Of a DNA stretch of 64,000 nucleotides, positions 35,490 to 45,155 are shown in pieces. A model generated the notes under the pieces. That model made no database searches. It saw only the letters and a list, made by a program, of their open reading frames with translations, and was not told the DNA's origin. The position numbers and the translations under genes were made by a program. The stretch lies in contig JADKCI010000001.1 in assembly GCA_016714645.1 (NCBI GenBank), forward strand, positions 124,001 to 188,000, written 5' to 3'. Position 1 is the stretch's first letter. Every line of letters begins with the position of its first letter. This DNA comes from Chromatiaceae bacterium. GTDB taxonomy: Bacteria; Pseudomonadota; Gammaproteobacteria; Chromatiales; Chromatiaceae.

Positions 35490-35954
35490 ATGACCCGAGT
35501 CATTTACATGATGCCCAAACGGACCCACCTGTCCTGGGACCCCCGCCTCGAACCCTTGGAACTGGAGGCAGAGCCCGGGATTGAGGTGCCCTTATTGGGC
35601 TACGTGAGTGCGGGCCGGCCCGTGGAAACCCCCGAAGAGCAGGAAACCATCCGGGTCCCCAGTCACATGACCCGCAAAGCCAGCTATGCCCTGCGGGTGC
35701 GGGGCCACTCCATGATTGACGACCAGATCCAGGACGGGGACATCATCGTCATCGAACAACGCCAGACCGCCGAGAATGGCGAGACCGTGGTGGCCTTGAT
35801 CAACGGCCACCAGGTGACGCTCAAGCGCTTTTATGTGGAAGCGGCGGGGGTCCGCCTGCAACCGGCCAACCCCGAGATGGCGCCGCTCTATCTCCGCCAT
35901 GAGGAGATCGAAATCCTGGGTATTGTGACCGGGGTGGTGCGGATGACGGCTTGA
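35490..35954 (+). CDS. S24-family (LexA/UmuD-like) autoprotease without a DNA-binding domain
   Basis: 154-aa protein carrying a complete LexA-type C-terminal domain. The cleavage site Ala-Gly is in GYVSAGRPVE (about 42-51), the catalytic Ser in RGHSMID (about 73-79), and the Lys in VTLKRFY (about 110-116). The N-terminal about 28 residues (MTRVIYMMPKRTHLSWDPRL) are too short for the winged-helix domain of LexA. TGGAG precedes ATG 35490. It could be a UmuD-like polymerase accessory protein, but no umuC lies next to it; it could also be a RecA-responsive modulator. Downstream is a decayed restriction gene on the other strand. Confidence 0.85.
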   Translation: MTRVIYMMPKRTHLSWDPRLEPLELEAEPGIEVPLLGYVSAGRPVETPEEQETIRVPSHMTRKASYALRVRGHSMIDDQIQDGDIIVIEQRQTAENGETVVALINGHQVTLKRFYVEAAGVRLQPANPEMAPLYLRHEEIEILGIVTGVVRMTA

Positions 35955-36097
35955 TGTTGGCCGCATCCCTCCCCCCGCTGGTGGGGCCACGCTGCTGGAT
36001 GGGCTGGGGCTGGGGAAGATGATTAGGGGGCGCATACGGAAGCCTTAGGGGTCTCGCGGTGCGGCCATCACCCGACCCTTGCGCAGGCTCCAACCCC

Positions 36098-38882
36098 TCA
36101 GCCCGCGGCCCGCGCTAGGTTCATAGCCAGCAAGCGCCGCAAAATCCCCTCCTCGGCCATCTCCGGCCCGTAGTCCGCCCAGCCGTAGGCGGCGGCGACC
36201 GCCGCATCAAGGGCCTGGTGGGCGTGGTCGAGCCAGGCTGGCCGGGCGTTGTAGAGGTTGGTGAGGGTGCGTTTCTTCAACTCGGCCGCGTGCGCGGGCT
36301 TGGGGATGAGCCGGTCCGGGTAGCCGGGAACGATCTCGGGGACGCGATCCACCCACTCCGGGGGATTGAGCCAGTTTGCGCGCAGGGTGTAGAGGCGGTG
36401 GGCGGCCTCGGCGATGGCCACGGCGACCGGGCGGCGATCGGGGGCGACCGGGCGGCGATCGGGGGCGACGGCTGGGAGGATGATGCCGGAGTCGAGAGGC
36501 TCGGTGGGGCCAGCGGTGTCGGCGGGGGTCAGGCCGACGGGGAAGGGGAAGGTCTCGAAGGTGGTGGTGGGGTGTAGCGGGGATCGTTGCCGACACCAAG
36601 CCAGGTACATAAGCCCAGCGCCCAAAGCCCATGAATCCGCGAATGCAGGACGCCAAACGTGGTGTCGTCGGCTCTGGTGATTACGATAATCTGGCTATCG
36701 GGAACGATACGCGCGTCCAACAAGACAAAGATCCGGTGCTTTGCGACGCGGGGCGTCGCCACCACGCGGGACATGGTAGCCAACATGGCCATCATGTCTT
36801 CTCAGGGCCGTTCGTGTCGCCACCAGAGATTACGTAACGATGGGTTGCGATTCTTCTGCCGTACCGGCTTCACCGCTTGTTCAACGTATGAGAACGGCGC
36901 CTCGTAAAGGGTTGCGTCGGCTTCCGTCATGCGTACACCGAAATCAATGATCCAGGTATCTGATGGCCGACGCGTGATATCCATGCCGTTCATCCAGGGC
37001 TTGAGAACATCGGTGTTCGATCTTCCATGCGGATTTGGACTAAACATCCAAGACTCTGCAAGTTCCCTAGAAATGTCGAATGCCGCTCCTTTCTTGGTCC
37101 CCTGAAAGCCAATGTGGCGATTTTCCTTCAGTGCCTTTGCGCGCGTCAGGTCCGATGCCCCTGTCTCATCCATCGACGGCGTCAGATCGGCATTCACAGT
37201 GCCGGTTCCGGCCCCATTCAACTGCACTGACTGCCCGTTACCCCGTGCGCTGAAACATATCATCGAAACGCGGACCGCTGCGCCCTCGTTGATCCAAGGC
37301 TCGTCGCTCCATGCGTTGAAGATCGCCCCGGCCGGCACACGCCCGGCCTAGAGCCGGTCGAGCGCCTCGAAATAGGCGTCGCCCAGGGCGCCGCGCTTCT
37401 TGCTCCCACCCAAGAACGGCGGATTCCCGACGATCGCATCCGCCGCCGGCCACCCCGGTTCCGTCCCGTCGGGGTTCTCGATGGCGTCCCGCTGCTCGAT
37501 GGTATGCAAGGGCTTGAGGATCGGGTGCTTCGACAACGAGAACCCGTGAGACAGCATCCACTGAATCTCCCCGATCCAGACCGTCACACGGGCCAATTCG
37601 GCGGCGTAGGGATTGAGTTCAATCCCCAGCACGCATTCCGGGCCAACCATCGGTAAGGCTCGCGACAGACCTAGGGCCTCGGCCTCCAGGATGACCCGGT
37701 GTTCCAGGTCCTTAAGCCCCAGCAGTGACAGCAGGAGGAAGTTGCCGGAGCCGCAGGCCGGGTCCAGGACCCGGAAGTGGGCGAGGCGGGCCAGAAAGCC
37801 TTGTAGGAGTCCATATGCCGCGTTCTGGGCCTTGGTGCGAGCGGACGGGGACTTGGCGGCGGCGGCCTTGGCCGTCAGGGCCGCGATCATGGCCTTCTGA
37901 GCGGTCCAGGCGTCCCGCAAGGGGTCGAGCACCACCGGATCGACCAGCCGCATGATCGAGCTGCGGTCGGTGAAGTGGGCGCCCAATTGGCTGCGCTTGT
38001 CCGGGTCGAGACCGCGCTCGAAGAGGGTGCCGAAGATGCTCGGCTCGATGGCCGACCAGTCGAGCCCGGCCAGGGCGCGTAGCATCTTGATGTCGGCCAA
38101 TTCCAGAGGTAGGGCATCGCGCGAATCGAAGAGTCCGCCGTTGAACCACTCCACCGGCTCGAAGCCGATCCGGCCGCCGCTGGGCATGGCCCCGAACAGG
38201 TCCCCAGCATTCCCGGACAGGCTCGCCGGGTCCTTAAGCCCAGCATCCAGCAACCGGGTAAACATCTGCCGGGGCAGTAACTCAATATCCTCGGCAAACA
38301 GGCAGAACAGGACCCGGATGCAGAAGTGACCAACCGCCCAGGGGTCGTGCCCGCGGGCGCGCAGCGCCTGGGCGAGGCCGCCGAAGCGGACGGCCGCCGC
38401 CTCGGTGAGGGCCGCAGTGGTCTGGCCCGACCGCAGGCGCTCGGGCTCCGTGAAGGCCCACTTGAGCAGCCGGCGCTGGCTGGCGTCGCGCAGATCCTCC
38501 AGGGCCAGGACATGCACCTCCGGGCACGGTCCCGGTGAAGGCGGTATGGATGACGATGCGTTCCAGATCGCAGACGATCAGGAGCGGCGGGTATTCCAGC
38601 GCCGGGGTGAAGCTGGAGCTGCTTGAAGGCGAGCTTGAGGTCTGTGTGCTTTCCCTTGTACTCCCAGCCGAAGCAGTTGCGGCGCCAGACATCCGCCCAG
38701 CCGTCGCCGCCGCCGGCCTTGGCCGCGCCCTTCTCGAAGCAGAACCAAGCGCCGGTTGGGTCAGCCTCGGCGGGGGCGGGCTCGTCGAGGAGGCGGCACA
38801 GGTCGAGGAAATGCTCCTGGGCGGCGGAGCGTTCCTTGAGGGTGGCGTCCCGCCATTTGGTGATGGAGTGGTCGGGGGTCAT
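36098..38882 (-). pseudogene. MmeI-like fused restriction/DNA-methyltransferase gene, multiply broken
   Basis: One long gene read from ATG 38882 to about 36098 through at least five lesions. Segments in order: N-terminal nuclease-like part with ENxK-type core FGWEYKGKHTDLKLAF (about 38660), a frame change, LLIVCDLERIVIHTAFTGTV (about 38570), another frame change, helical spacer, methyltransferase motif I VLDPACGSGNFL (about 37755), motif IV VGNPPFLGG (about 37420), an in-frame TAG at 37348, the target-recognition part (to about 36800), then further frame changes and the conserved C-terminus to 36098. A 21-bp tandem duplication (36424-36465) adds seven residues. In intact form it would be a stand-alone type IIG/IIL enzyme acting on adenine; this copy cannot be. 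Confidence 0.85.
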
Positions 38883-38925
38883 GGGGTCCGGTTAGGTAAG
38901 TGGTTAAAAAGCAGTGGAATACATC

Positions 38926-39312
38926 ATGGTAGAACGCAAAGGCGAAAAGGCTGGCTGGACGTGGGGCTGGATTGGCGGCTTCCTGTGGGTCGCAATCGTT
39001 GCGCTGGTATTTCTGGCCCAGGGAAAGATAGCCGCGGGATGCGCTGGCTTACTGGTCTTCGTCACCGCCATCTGGGCGATACGCCGTCTCGCGCCCTGGC
39101 GCCATCCGACAACACCCTACTGGCGGCTTTACTTGAGACTGTACCTGCTTTTTTTGCTGACGATACCTTGCGCGATCTGGGGATTCGGGGGATTAGGCGA
39201 CGAACAGCTTAAGGGTTGGCTGCTGCTCGGGTTGCTACCGCTCTTGACCCCGACTTTCATCAACGGCCGGAAGACTTGGGCCGAAGGCGAGGGGGCCAGA
39301 CATTTCCCCTAG
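38926..39312 (+). CDS. Small membrane protein of unknown function
   Basis: 128-aa protein with four hydrophobic segments (about residues 13-32, 36-54, 72-92, 100-116) and a charged N-terminus (MVERKGEKAG). No recognised domain. I prefer ATG 38926 over GTG 38914; neither has a clear ribosome site. It is divergent from the broken methyltransferase gene, 43 bases away, and 26 bases upstream of the PsiE-like gene. Confidence 0.6.
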   Translation: MVERKGEKAGWTWGWIGGFLWVAIVALVFLAQGKIAAGCAGLLVFVTAIWAIRRLAPWRHPTTPYWRLYLRLYLLFLLTIPCAIWGFGGLGDEQLKGWLLLGLLPLLTPTFINGRKTWAEGEGARHFP

Positions 39313-39338
39313 CCCCAAGGGTTCGCTATCATCATCCT

Positions 39339-39779
39339 ATGTCCTCCCAGCAACCCAATCCCCGCGTCGTCGCCCTGAGCCGGTCCATCCTCGGCGCCCT
39401 GGAAATCGTCGGCCTGGTGGTGATCTCGGCTGCGACCCTGATCGCCGGCGGCCAGGAGTTGCTGAAAATGGTCGCGGCCCAGGAGGTCACCCTGGCCGAC
39501 CTGCTGCTGCTGTTCATCTACCTGGAGGTGCTGGCCATGGTCGGGGTCTACCTGGAGTCCGGGGCCCTGCCTATCCGCATGCCGCTCTACATCGCCATGG
39601 TGGCACTCGCCCGGCACCTGATCCTTGATATGAAGAATCTGGGGCCCTGGGACATCATCGCCACGGCCACCGGGGTGCTGATCATCGCCATTGCGGTCCT
39701 GGTCATCCGCTACGGTCACATGCGTTTCCCCTACGGGTCATCCAAGTCCGACGATTCGGCCGGGCACCCCATCCAGTAA
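39339..39779 (+). CDS. PsiE-like phosphate-starvation-inducible membrane protein
   Basis: 146-aa inner-membrane protein of the PsiE family, named for induction in phosphate starvation in E. coli; its role is unknown. Four hydrophobic segments, with the typical LLLLFIYLEVLAMVGVYLES (about 65-84), PIRMPLYIAMVALARHLILD (about 88-107) and a short charged tail. The start ATG 39339 puts MSSQQPNPRVVALSRSILGA at the N-terminus, matching family layout. Confidence 0.82.
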   Translation: MSSQQPNPRVVALSRSILGALEIVGLVVISAATLIAGGQELLKMVAAQEVTLADLLLLFIYLEVLAMVGVYLESGALPIRMPLYIAMVALARHLILDMKNLGPWDIIATATGVLIIAIAVLVIRYGHMRFPYGSSKSDDSAGHPIQ

Positions 39780-39945
39780 GGCCGGCCCTGAGGTCCGAGC
39801 AGGTCGGCCCGACTCCGCCCGTCGCCCTGAGGAACTGACCCGGGTCTTTGACCTGGACGACCTCATCGGACGGCCCGAAGAGCCCATAGTCCGGGGTTCT
39901 GGGAATATTCACAGGTCAGTTCTGAGACAAAAAAAGATCACCTCC

Positions 39946-40146
39946 ATGAAAACCTTAGAAGAAGTTAAATCAGACATCGAGGCCCTGCCGCACGGGGAGT
40001 ACACCAAGCTCACCCACTGGTTGTCCGAGCGTGACTGGCAGGCTTGGGACGAAGAAATCGACAGAGACTCGGCCGCGGGAAAACTGGATTTCCTCATCGA
40101 GGAAGCCCTTGAGGAGAAGAGGGCCGGGAATCTCGGCAGTCTGTGA
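39946..40146 (+). CDS. Type II antitoxin of a RelE/ParE-like toxin pair
   Basis: 66-aa acidic protein (MKTLEEVKSDIEALPHGEYT) with the recurring antitoxin segment RDWQAWDEEIDRDSAAGKLD and a Glu-rich C-terminus. Such proteins bind and neutralise the RelE-like toxin and repress their own promoter. Its stop overlaps the toxin start by GTGA, the usual coupling. In-frame sequence upstream to 39691 belongs to the psiE region and is not part of it. Confidence 0.85.
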   Translation: MKTLEEVKSDIEALPHGEYTKLTHWLSERDWQAWDEEIDRDSAAGKLDFLIEEALEEKRAGNLGSL

Positions 40147-40406
40147 AGCACAGGACAACGGTACGCTTCTGGATTGGCTTCTATGCGTTACCGGTAGCGA
40201 TCCAGGTAATTGCCCGGAAGAACTTCGCGATCCTCAAAGAGAACCCACGTCACCCGTCATTGCGCTTCAAGAAAGTTGGAAAGCTCTGGTCCGCTCGTGT
40301 TGGTCGCGACTATCGAGCACTCGCCATGGAAGACACAGACGGTTATGTCTGGGTCTGGATTGGCCACCATGAGGAATATGATCGCTTGCTTGAACGAACC
40401 GGGTGA
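40143..40406 (+). CDS. RelE/ParE-superfamily toxin
   Basis: 87-aa basic protein typical of RelE-fold toxins that cleave mRNA on the ribosome. NPRHPSLRFKKVGKLWSARV (about 34-53) followed by YRALAMEDTDGYVWVWIGHH is the conserved core; the C-terminus EEYDRLLERTG carries the usual Tyr. The start is GTG, overlapping the antitoxin stop. Both genes look intact, so the module may be active and may help keep this accessory region. Confidence 0.85.
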   Translation: MKHRTTVRFWIGFYALPVAIQVIARKNFAILKENPRHPSLRFKKVGKLWSARVGRDYRALAMEDTDGYVWVWIGHHEEYDRLLERTG

Positions 40407-40467
40407 CGGTGGCGCTGGTGAAGACGCCTCCGCGTCCAGTGTCTGGACATAGGCGTCGTCAAGCTGG

Positions 40468-41182
40468 CTAAGGGATGGTCGCTGCGAATACGACATGGCC
40501 AAGGGTACGCAATGCGATGCCGACGCAGGCACCCAGGGCCGCGGGTCTCCAGACCGCGGCGACCCGACGGCCGGCCGAGATCAGGATCGCTACCCCGACC
40601 AGGTCCAATGGCGAAATCAGGAAGCCTGCGCTGGCGTTGAGCAACTCGATGCTGACCTGGCCGGCGCGGCGCATCTCGTCCATCACCCCCATCATCGCCG
40701 TGCCGCCGGCCAGGTACTTGGTCAGGCTGGGCAGGACCAGCACCGGGTCGATGCCGGCCGGCCCCAGCAGTGGCGTCAAGGCCTCCGTGATCAGGTCAAT
40801 GACGCCGAAGCGCTTCAGTGCGGTGACCACGACCAGCGACAGCACCAGCATCGGGATGGCGCCGACGGCGATCTTGAAGGCCTCGGCGCCGGCGCGGTTG
40901 ATGACGTCGAGTACCCCCTTGGCGCTGTCGGCGACCGGGTGATGCAGGGTTTCATCCAGCCTTGCCTCGGCGGCCGAATAGATAATAGGTCGCCGCCGCC
41001 GCGGCCAGGCCGCCCAGCAGCGGTGCCAGCCGGGCGACGCACCAGTCCAGCGCACCACGCGCCTCAAGCAGGCGCATCAGCGACAGCATGACCACCATCA
41101 CCGGCAACAGCACGAATAACGAGAGTTCGACCGCGGAACGGCCGGCCTTAAGGATGATGTCGATCAGGATGTCCATCGGCAT
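40468..41182 (-). pseudogene. Nucleoside-recognition (Gate/SpmAB-like) membrane protein with internal deletion and frameshift
   Basis: The N-terminal part (from ATG 41182: MPMDILIDIILKAGRSAVEL) and the C-terminal part (VLDVINRAGAEAFKIAVGAI then LPSLTKYLAGGTAMMGVMDE) belong to the spore-maturation/nucleoside-recognition Gate family. Between them the middle helices are missing: APLLGG is joined directly to LAAAAATYYLFG. The frame also changes near 40990 (from LFGRRGKAG to YSAAEARLDE). Relatives transport nucleosides or related solutes; this copy is unlikely to work. Confidence 0.75.
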
Positions 41183-41266
41183 TTAGCGGATAGTCGTCTG
41201 GACAATCGGCCAATCCCGGCGCCTGGCGACGGGGCTGACGCTTCGACCATTTTCCCGCGGGACCCT

Positions 41267-43279
41267 TCAGACGGGGCTGGGATTGAGGGCCGGTAGCCGG
41301 GGACGTTCCAGGCGGGGCTTTCCGCCACGGGTCCGCAGCAGGCCCTGGACGCGGCCGACCTGGCGGGCGAAGTCCCGCTTCCAGCGACCAAAATCGATAT
41401 CCTGGCCCCCGTACAGGGCCCCGTCCAGTTGGCGCAGTAGGCGGATGACCTGGTCGGGGTCGGCGCCGGGCCTCAGCCGCAAGACCTGGCCGGCCAAACC
41501 GGGGAGCACGCCAGCCCCTGGCGTCTGGACCGCCGTCGGCAGATGGCGGCAGGCCTCGGATTGGAAGCGCCGCGCCCAGACCGCGGGCTCCCGCTCCCGG
41601 TTGGCGGCGCTCAGGCAAAAGAGGAAGCGGCTCGACGCCGGCAACAGGCCCCGCAGATGCCGGCCCAGTCGCCGCCCTAGTGGCGCCGGGTGGAGGCGAT
41701 CACGGGCCCGCTCCAACCGCCGGCGTGCCAGGCCGGCCACGGCCCAGGCGCGCCGTCCCCAGCCCGCGCCCAAAGGCTCGCGTTGCCGGGTGGATCCCAC
41801 CCGACCCCGATAGCGGAGGCCAGCGGCAAAACCCATCAGGGGCAGCAGGAGGCTGCTGAGGCTGAGCCAGAGCCAGCCCGATCCGGAGCCCGACTCCTCC
41901 CCGCGCCCCCCCCCCCTCGCCTCCTCGATCGTGCCGCCCCCCAGCTTGGCGGGCAAGCCGACCCACTCCCGGCTGCCGGTGGCCACATTCCACCAGGGCA
42001 GGCGCAACTCCGGCAAATGCAAACGGCCATCGGCGCGGGGGACCAGGGTGTAATGCTCGATGCGCTTGCCCTCCAGGCGCTGGCCGTCGGCGGAGACCTT
42101 GGCTTCGGTCAGGGTCTGTTCCCGATAGACGCGAAAGTCGGAGGACTCCAGGAAGGACTCCAGACTGGGCAAGTGACTGCCGGTGGCGCCAATGGCGTCA
42201 AGTTCCAGCATCAGGGAGACGGGCTCCCCGGCCTTGATCGGGTGGTCATCCAGACTGGCCTTGAGGGTCAGGGCCCGCAAGGGCAGCCAGGGCTGAACGC
42301 TGGTCAGGGCCGGTCGCACCTGCAACCGGATACCCTCGCTACCGCTGGCATCGAAACGCTGGGCACGGCCATAGGCATCCCCCGCCATCTCCCCCGTTAC
42401 CCGCGGGGCCGGCAGACTCAGGTCCCCGGCGCGCAGGGGGGTGAGGGCATAGATGAATTCAGTGACGATCTCGCGGTGGCCGTCCGGGGCCGTGCGGGAG
42501 CTGGCCTTGGGTTCCCCCAGCACTTGCAGGATCAGGTCGTTGGCGTCGGGGAATTCCGGGGTGGCCTTCGTCAGACTCTGATCGCTGATCACCTTGAGCC
42601 GGAGCAGGACATTCTCCTGCACATAGGCCTGGCGCTCGCCCAGCTCCACTTCCAGGCGCGGAGCGCGGGGCGCCGCCTGCGCGGCGGGCTGGCCCCAGGG
42701 GGAGGCACTGGGCGCGGCATAAGGCGGGGACCAGCCGGGAAAGGCACCATAGGGATAGACGGCGGATGGCGCGGCCGCTGGGGTTGGGGCTGGCGCCGAG
42801 GGTGGGATCTGGGCCGGGGCCTGAGCGGGAGCCTGAGCTGGGGCCGCGACCTGAGCCGGGACCTGAGCGGGAGACGGAGCTGGCGCCGCGACCTGAGCCG
42901 GAGCCTGGGGCGGAGGGCCTGACGGCATGGCTGGCGCCGGGAAACCGGGCGGGGCCATGGGGAAACCGGGCCAGGCCATTGCTCCGGGCGGGGCCACGCT
43001 GGAGGATGGCTTGCCTGGGGCCACCGCGGGCGCGGAGGGCGTCGCGGTCGTCTCCGCGGGGGGCGGCGGGCTGGCCTGGCGGGCCGGCTGGCCGGGAGGC
43101 AACTGGGCCGGCGGCACCCCGCGGGCATTGCTGGGATCCTGGGGCCGGTAGCTGCCGTAGGGCGGTGGCGGCGGGTAGGGGGAAAAATATGGCGGGCCAT
43201 AGCCCGGAGGCTGCTGAGCCTCCGCCACCCCGCTCAGGAGCGCGAGTAGCGCGATTGCCGCCGTCATCACCCGCTGCAT
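41267..43279 (-). CDS. batD: BatD-like protein with long Pro/Ala-rich insert
   Basis: 670-aa exported and membrane-anchored protein, last gene of the Bat operon. A signal peptide (MTAAIALLALLSGVAEA, to about residue 21) is followed by an about 180-residue Pro/Ala/Gln-rich region, probably disordered. Then come BatD-type beta domains (RLEVELGERQAYVQENVLLR, about 205; TGEMAG, about 295) and one transmembrane segment (WLWLSLSSLLLPLMGFAAG, about 468). The C-terminal 180 residues are Arg-rich and cytosolic. Typical BatD is about 450-600 aa, so the Pro-rich linker is the unusual part. Start ATG 43279 or 43267. Confidence 0.85.
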   Translation of the reverse strand: MQRVMTAAIALLALLSGVAEAQQPPGYGPPYFSPYPPPPPYGSYRPQDPSNARGVPPAQLPPGQPARQASPPPPAETTATPSAPAVAPGKPSSSVAPPGAMAWPGFPMAPPGFPAPAMPSGPPPQAPAQVAAPAPSPAQVPAQVAAPAQAPAQAPAQIPPSAPAPTPAAAPSAVYPYGAFPGWSPPYAAPSASPWGQPAAQAAPRAPRLEVELGERQAYVQENVLLRLKVISDQSLTKATPEFPDANDLILQVLGEPKASSRTAPDGHREIVTEFIYALTPLRAGDLSLPAPRVTGEMAGDAYGRAQRFDASGSEGIRLQVRPALTSVQPWLPLRALTLKASLDDHPIKAGEPVSLMLELDAIGATGSHLPSLESFLESSDFRVYREQTLTEAKVSADGQRLEGKRIEHYTLVPRADGRLHLPELRLPWWNVATGSREWVGLPAKLGGGTIEEARGGGRGEESGSGSGWLWLSLSSLLLPLMGFAAGLRYRGRVGSTRQREPLGAGWGRRAWAVAGLARRRLERARDRLHPAPLGRRLGRHLRGLLPASSRFLFCLSAANREREPAVWARRFQSEACRHLPTAVQTPGAGVLPGLAGQVLRLRPGADPDQVIRLLRQLDGALYGGQDIDFGRWKRDFARQVGRVQGLLRTRGGKPRLERPRLPALNPSPV

Positions 43280-43382
43280 TCGGTTGTCTCCGCGTGCCGC
43301 TGGTGGATGGGCCCCGACCCTCCCGCCAACGGGAATAGATTGTGAGTGAGGACCCAGCACACCTCCCGGGAACCCGGGAGGC

Positions 43383-45155
43383 CTACCAAGGCCGGGTCTC
43401 GCGGGGCGGGCCACCCGAGGCGCGGATCTGGCGCATCTCCTCGATCTGGAACTGGTTACGGATGAGCTCGGAGGGGTCGCCCTCCACCTGCCCCAATCGT
43501 TGCTCCAGGATGCCAGCGCCGGGGCCCGAGCTGGGCTGGCCACCGAGGGCACCGACGGCGGTCCCCGCCGCGCCCGCGTCCAGGGCGGGCTGCTCGCCCA
43601 GTTGGTCGAACTGATCCACGGCATCCGCGCTACCCGGCTCGGGCGCGCCCTCCGGGGGCCTCATACCGGGCTCCTGGGTGCGACGCTCGCCCGTACCGCC
43701 CGCCTGGGACGGCTTCTCCCCCGCGCCTGGACCGGGCTCCTCCCCCGGCGCTTGGGGCTTGTCGACCCGACCCTGGGCATCGGGCCGCTCATCCTTGGCC
43801 TGACCGGCCTCGATCTCCGCCTGGGTCTCACCCTGACCCGGTTCCTCGGGCTTGCGCTCCTGGTCGCCCCCTCCGGAGGCCTGGTCCCGGGTTTCCTCAC
43901 CGCCTTCTTTCCCCTCGGCTTTCCGCTCCTCTTTGGCACCGCCGGCCTCCTCGGTTTGCTCCTGACCTTCCTGGGAGCCCGCGTCCTGGCCCTGGTCCCG
44001 CTTACCCGCCTGTTTCTCTTTGTCCTGCTTCTCCTTGGCCTGTTGTTCCTTGGCATCCTTCTCCCCGGCCTGCGGGTCCTTAGCCTCTTTGTCCTTAGCC
44101 TCCTTGCCTTTAGCCTCCTGCTCCTTGGCCTGCTGCTTGGAATCCTTACCCGCGGCATCCCGGGCGGACTGCTGTTCATCGGCGGATTCGCCGGCTTTCG
44201 CCTTGTCCTGCGGCTTGTCTTCCTTGGGTTGCCCGCCGGCATCGGCGGCCTGCTTATCCTCGCCTTGCTTGCCCTGGGTCTGCTCCTTACTGGATTCCTG
44301 GCCCTCGCTGGATTCCTCGGTCTGGGACTGGGAGCCACCCGACTCTTTCTGTTCGGTGGACTCACCCTTACCGCTGGTCTCCTCTTGCTTCTCGCCTTCG
44401 CCGCCCTGGCTGTCCTCGCTGGACTCACCCGCGGATGAGGACTTGTCCCCGGATTGCTGACCGGAGCTTTGCTGCGATTCCTGCCCCTGGCTGGACTCCT
44501 GACCTTGCTTGGACTCCTGGCCCTCCTGGGATTCCTGTCCTTCCTGAGACTCCTTGGAGTCTTTCGATTCTTGCGACTCTTTTTTCTGCTCCTCGCCCGA
44601 TTCCTGCTTTTCCTGCTTTTGCTCCCCCTTTTTTTGCTCCTGCTTCTCCTGCTTTTGTTGCTTGTCTTGCTTTTCCGGCTGCTGTTCCTGGGACTCCTTC
44701 GCCGCATCTTCCTGGCGATCGGCCTTTTCCCGCTCCCGCTTCTCCTGTTCGAACTTCTGCTGATCGATGCGGGCGAGGACGGATCGGGTGAGAGATAAGT
44801 TGTGCTGGGCGTCGGCGTGGGCCGGATTGCGGCCCAGGACCTCTTCGTAGGCCTCGGCGGCCCCGGCGAAATCACCAAGTTGGAAGCGGGCGTTGCCCAG
44901 GTTGTAGGCGGCATCATCCGCCAGCTTGGGCCGCTGGTTGTGGGCGAAGGCGTCGGCGGCCTCGGCATGGCGTCCCGCTCGATAGAGGGCGACACCCTGG
45001 CGGTAGGGATCGGCGGAGCCCTCGGCCGCGCCGGCATAATCGCCTTGCTTGAACCGCGCCTCAGCCTCCTGCTCCGCGTTGTCGAACCAGCCGGCCTGGG
45101 CGGAGGAGGCCAGGACCAGGGCCAAGGAAAGGGGCCAGGGATTCATACCCTTCAC
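43383..45155 (-). CDS. batC: BatC-like TPR protein with extreme Glu/Gln/Lys/Ser-rich region
   Basis: 590-aa exported protein. After a signal peptide (to about residue 21) come two or three TPR repeats (about 25-125: ARFKQGDYAGAAEG, GVALYRAGRHAEAADAF, AYNLGNARFQLGDFAGAAEA). About 370 residues (about 130-500) of almost only E, Q, K, S, G, D, A follow, with short degenerate repeats such as QESQEGQES. The C-terminus (RLGQVEGDPSELIRNQF) is the family's usual end. TPR proteins of Bat operons probably scaffold the VWA proteins. ATG 45155 overlaps batB by ATGA. Confidence 0.85.
   Translation of the reverse strand: MKGMNPWPLSLALVLASSAQAGWFDNAEQEAEARFKQGDYAGAAEGSADPYRQGVALYRAGRHAEAADAFAHNQRPKLADDAAYNLGNARFQLGDFAGAAEAYEEVLGRNPAHADAQHNLSLTRSVLARIDQQKFEQEKREREKADRQEDAAKESQEQQPEKQDKQQKQEKQEQKKGEQKQEKQESGEEQKKESQESKDSKESQEGQESQEGQESKQGQESSQGQESQQSSGQQSGDKSSSAGESSEDSQGGEGEKQEETSGKGESTEQKESGGSQSQTEESSEGQESSKEQTQGKQGEDKQAADAGGQPKEDKPQDKAKAGESADEQQSARDAAGKDSKQQAKEQEAKGKEAKDKEAKDPQAGEKDAKEQQAKEKQDKEKQAGKRDQGQDAGSQEGQEQTEEAGGAKEERKAEGKEGGEETRDQASGGGDQERKPEEPGQGETQAEIEAGQAKDERPDAQGRVDKPQAPGEEPGPGAGEKPSQAGGTGERRTQEPGMRPPEGAPEPGSADAVDQFDQLGEQPALDAGAAGTAVGALGGQPSSGPGAGILEQRLGQVEGDPSELIRNQFQIEEMRQIRASGGPPRETRPW

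Noticed and set aside
36098..38882. BREX PglX-type methyltransferase
   Set aside because: The N-terminal nuclease-like EYKGK segment and domain order fit MmeI-like single-chain enzymes better, and no other BREX gene is present.
43500..44798. Hydrophobic plus-strand frames opposite batC
   Set aside because: Leu/Phe-rich translations are the complement of the Glu/Gln/Lys-rich batC codons, not a membrane protein.
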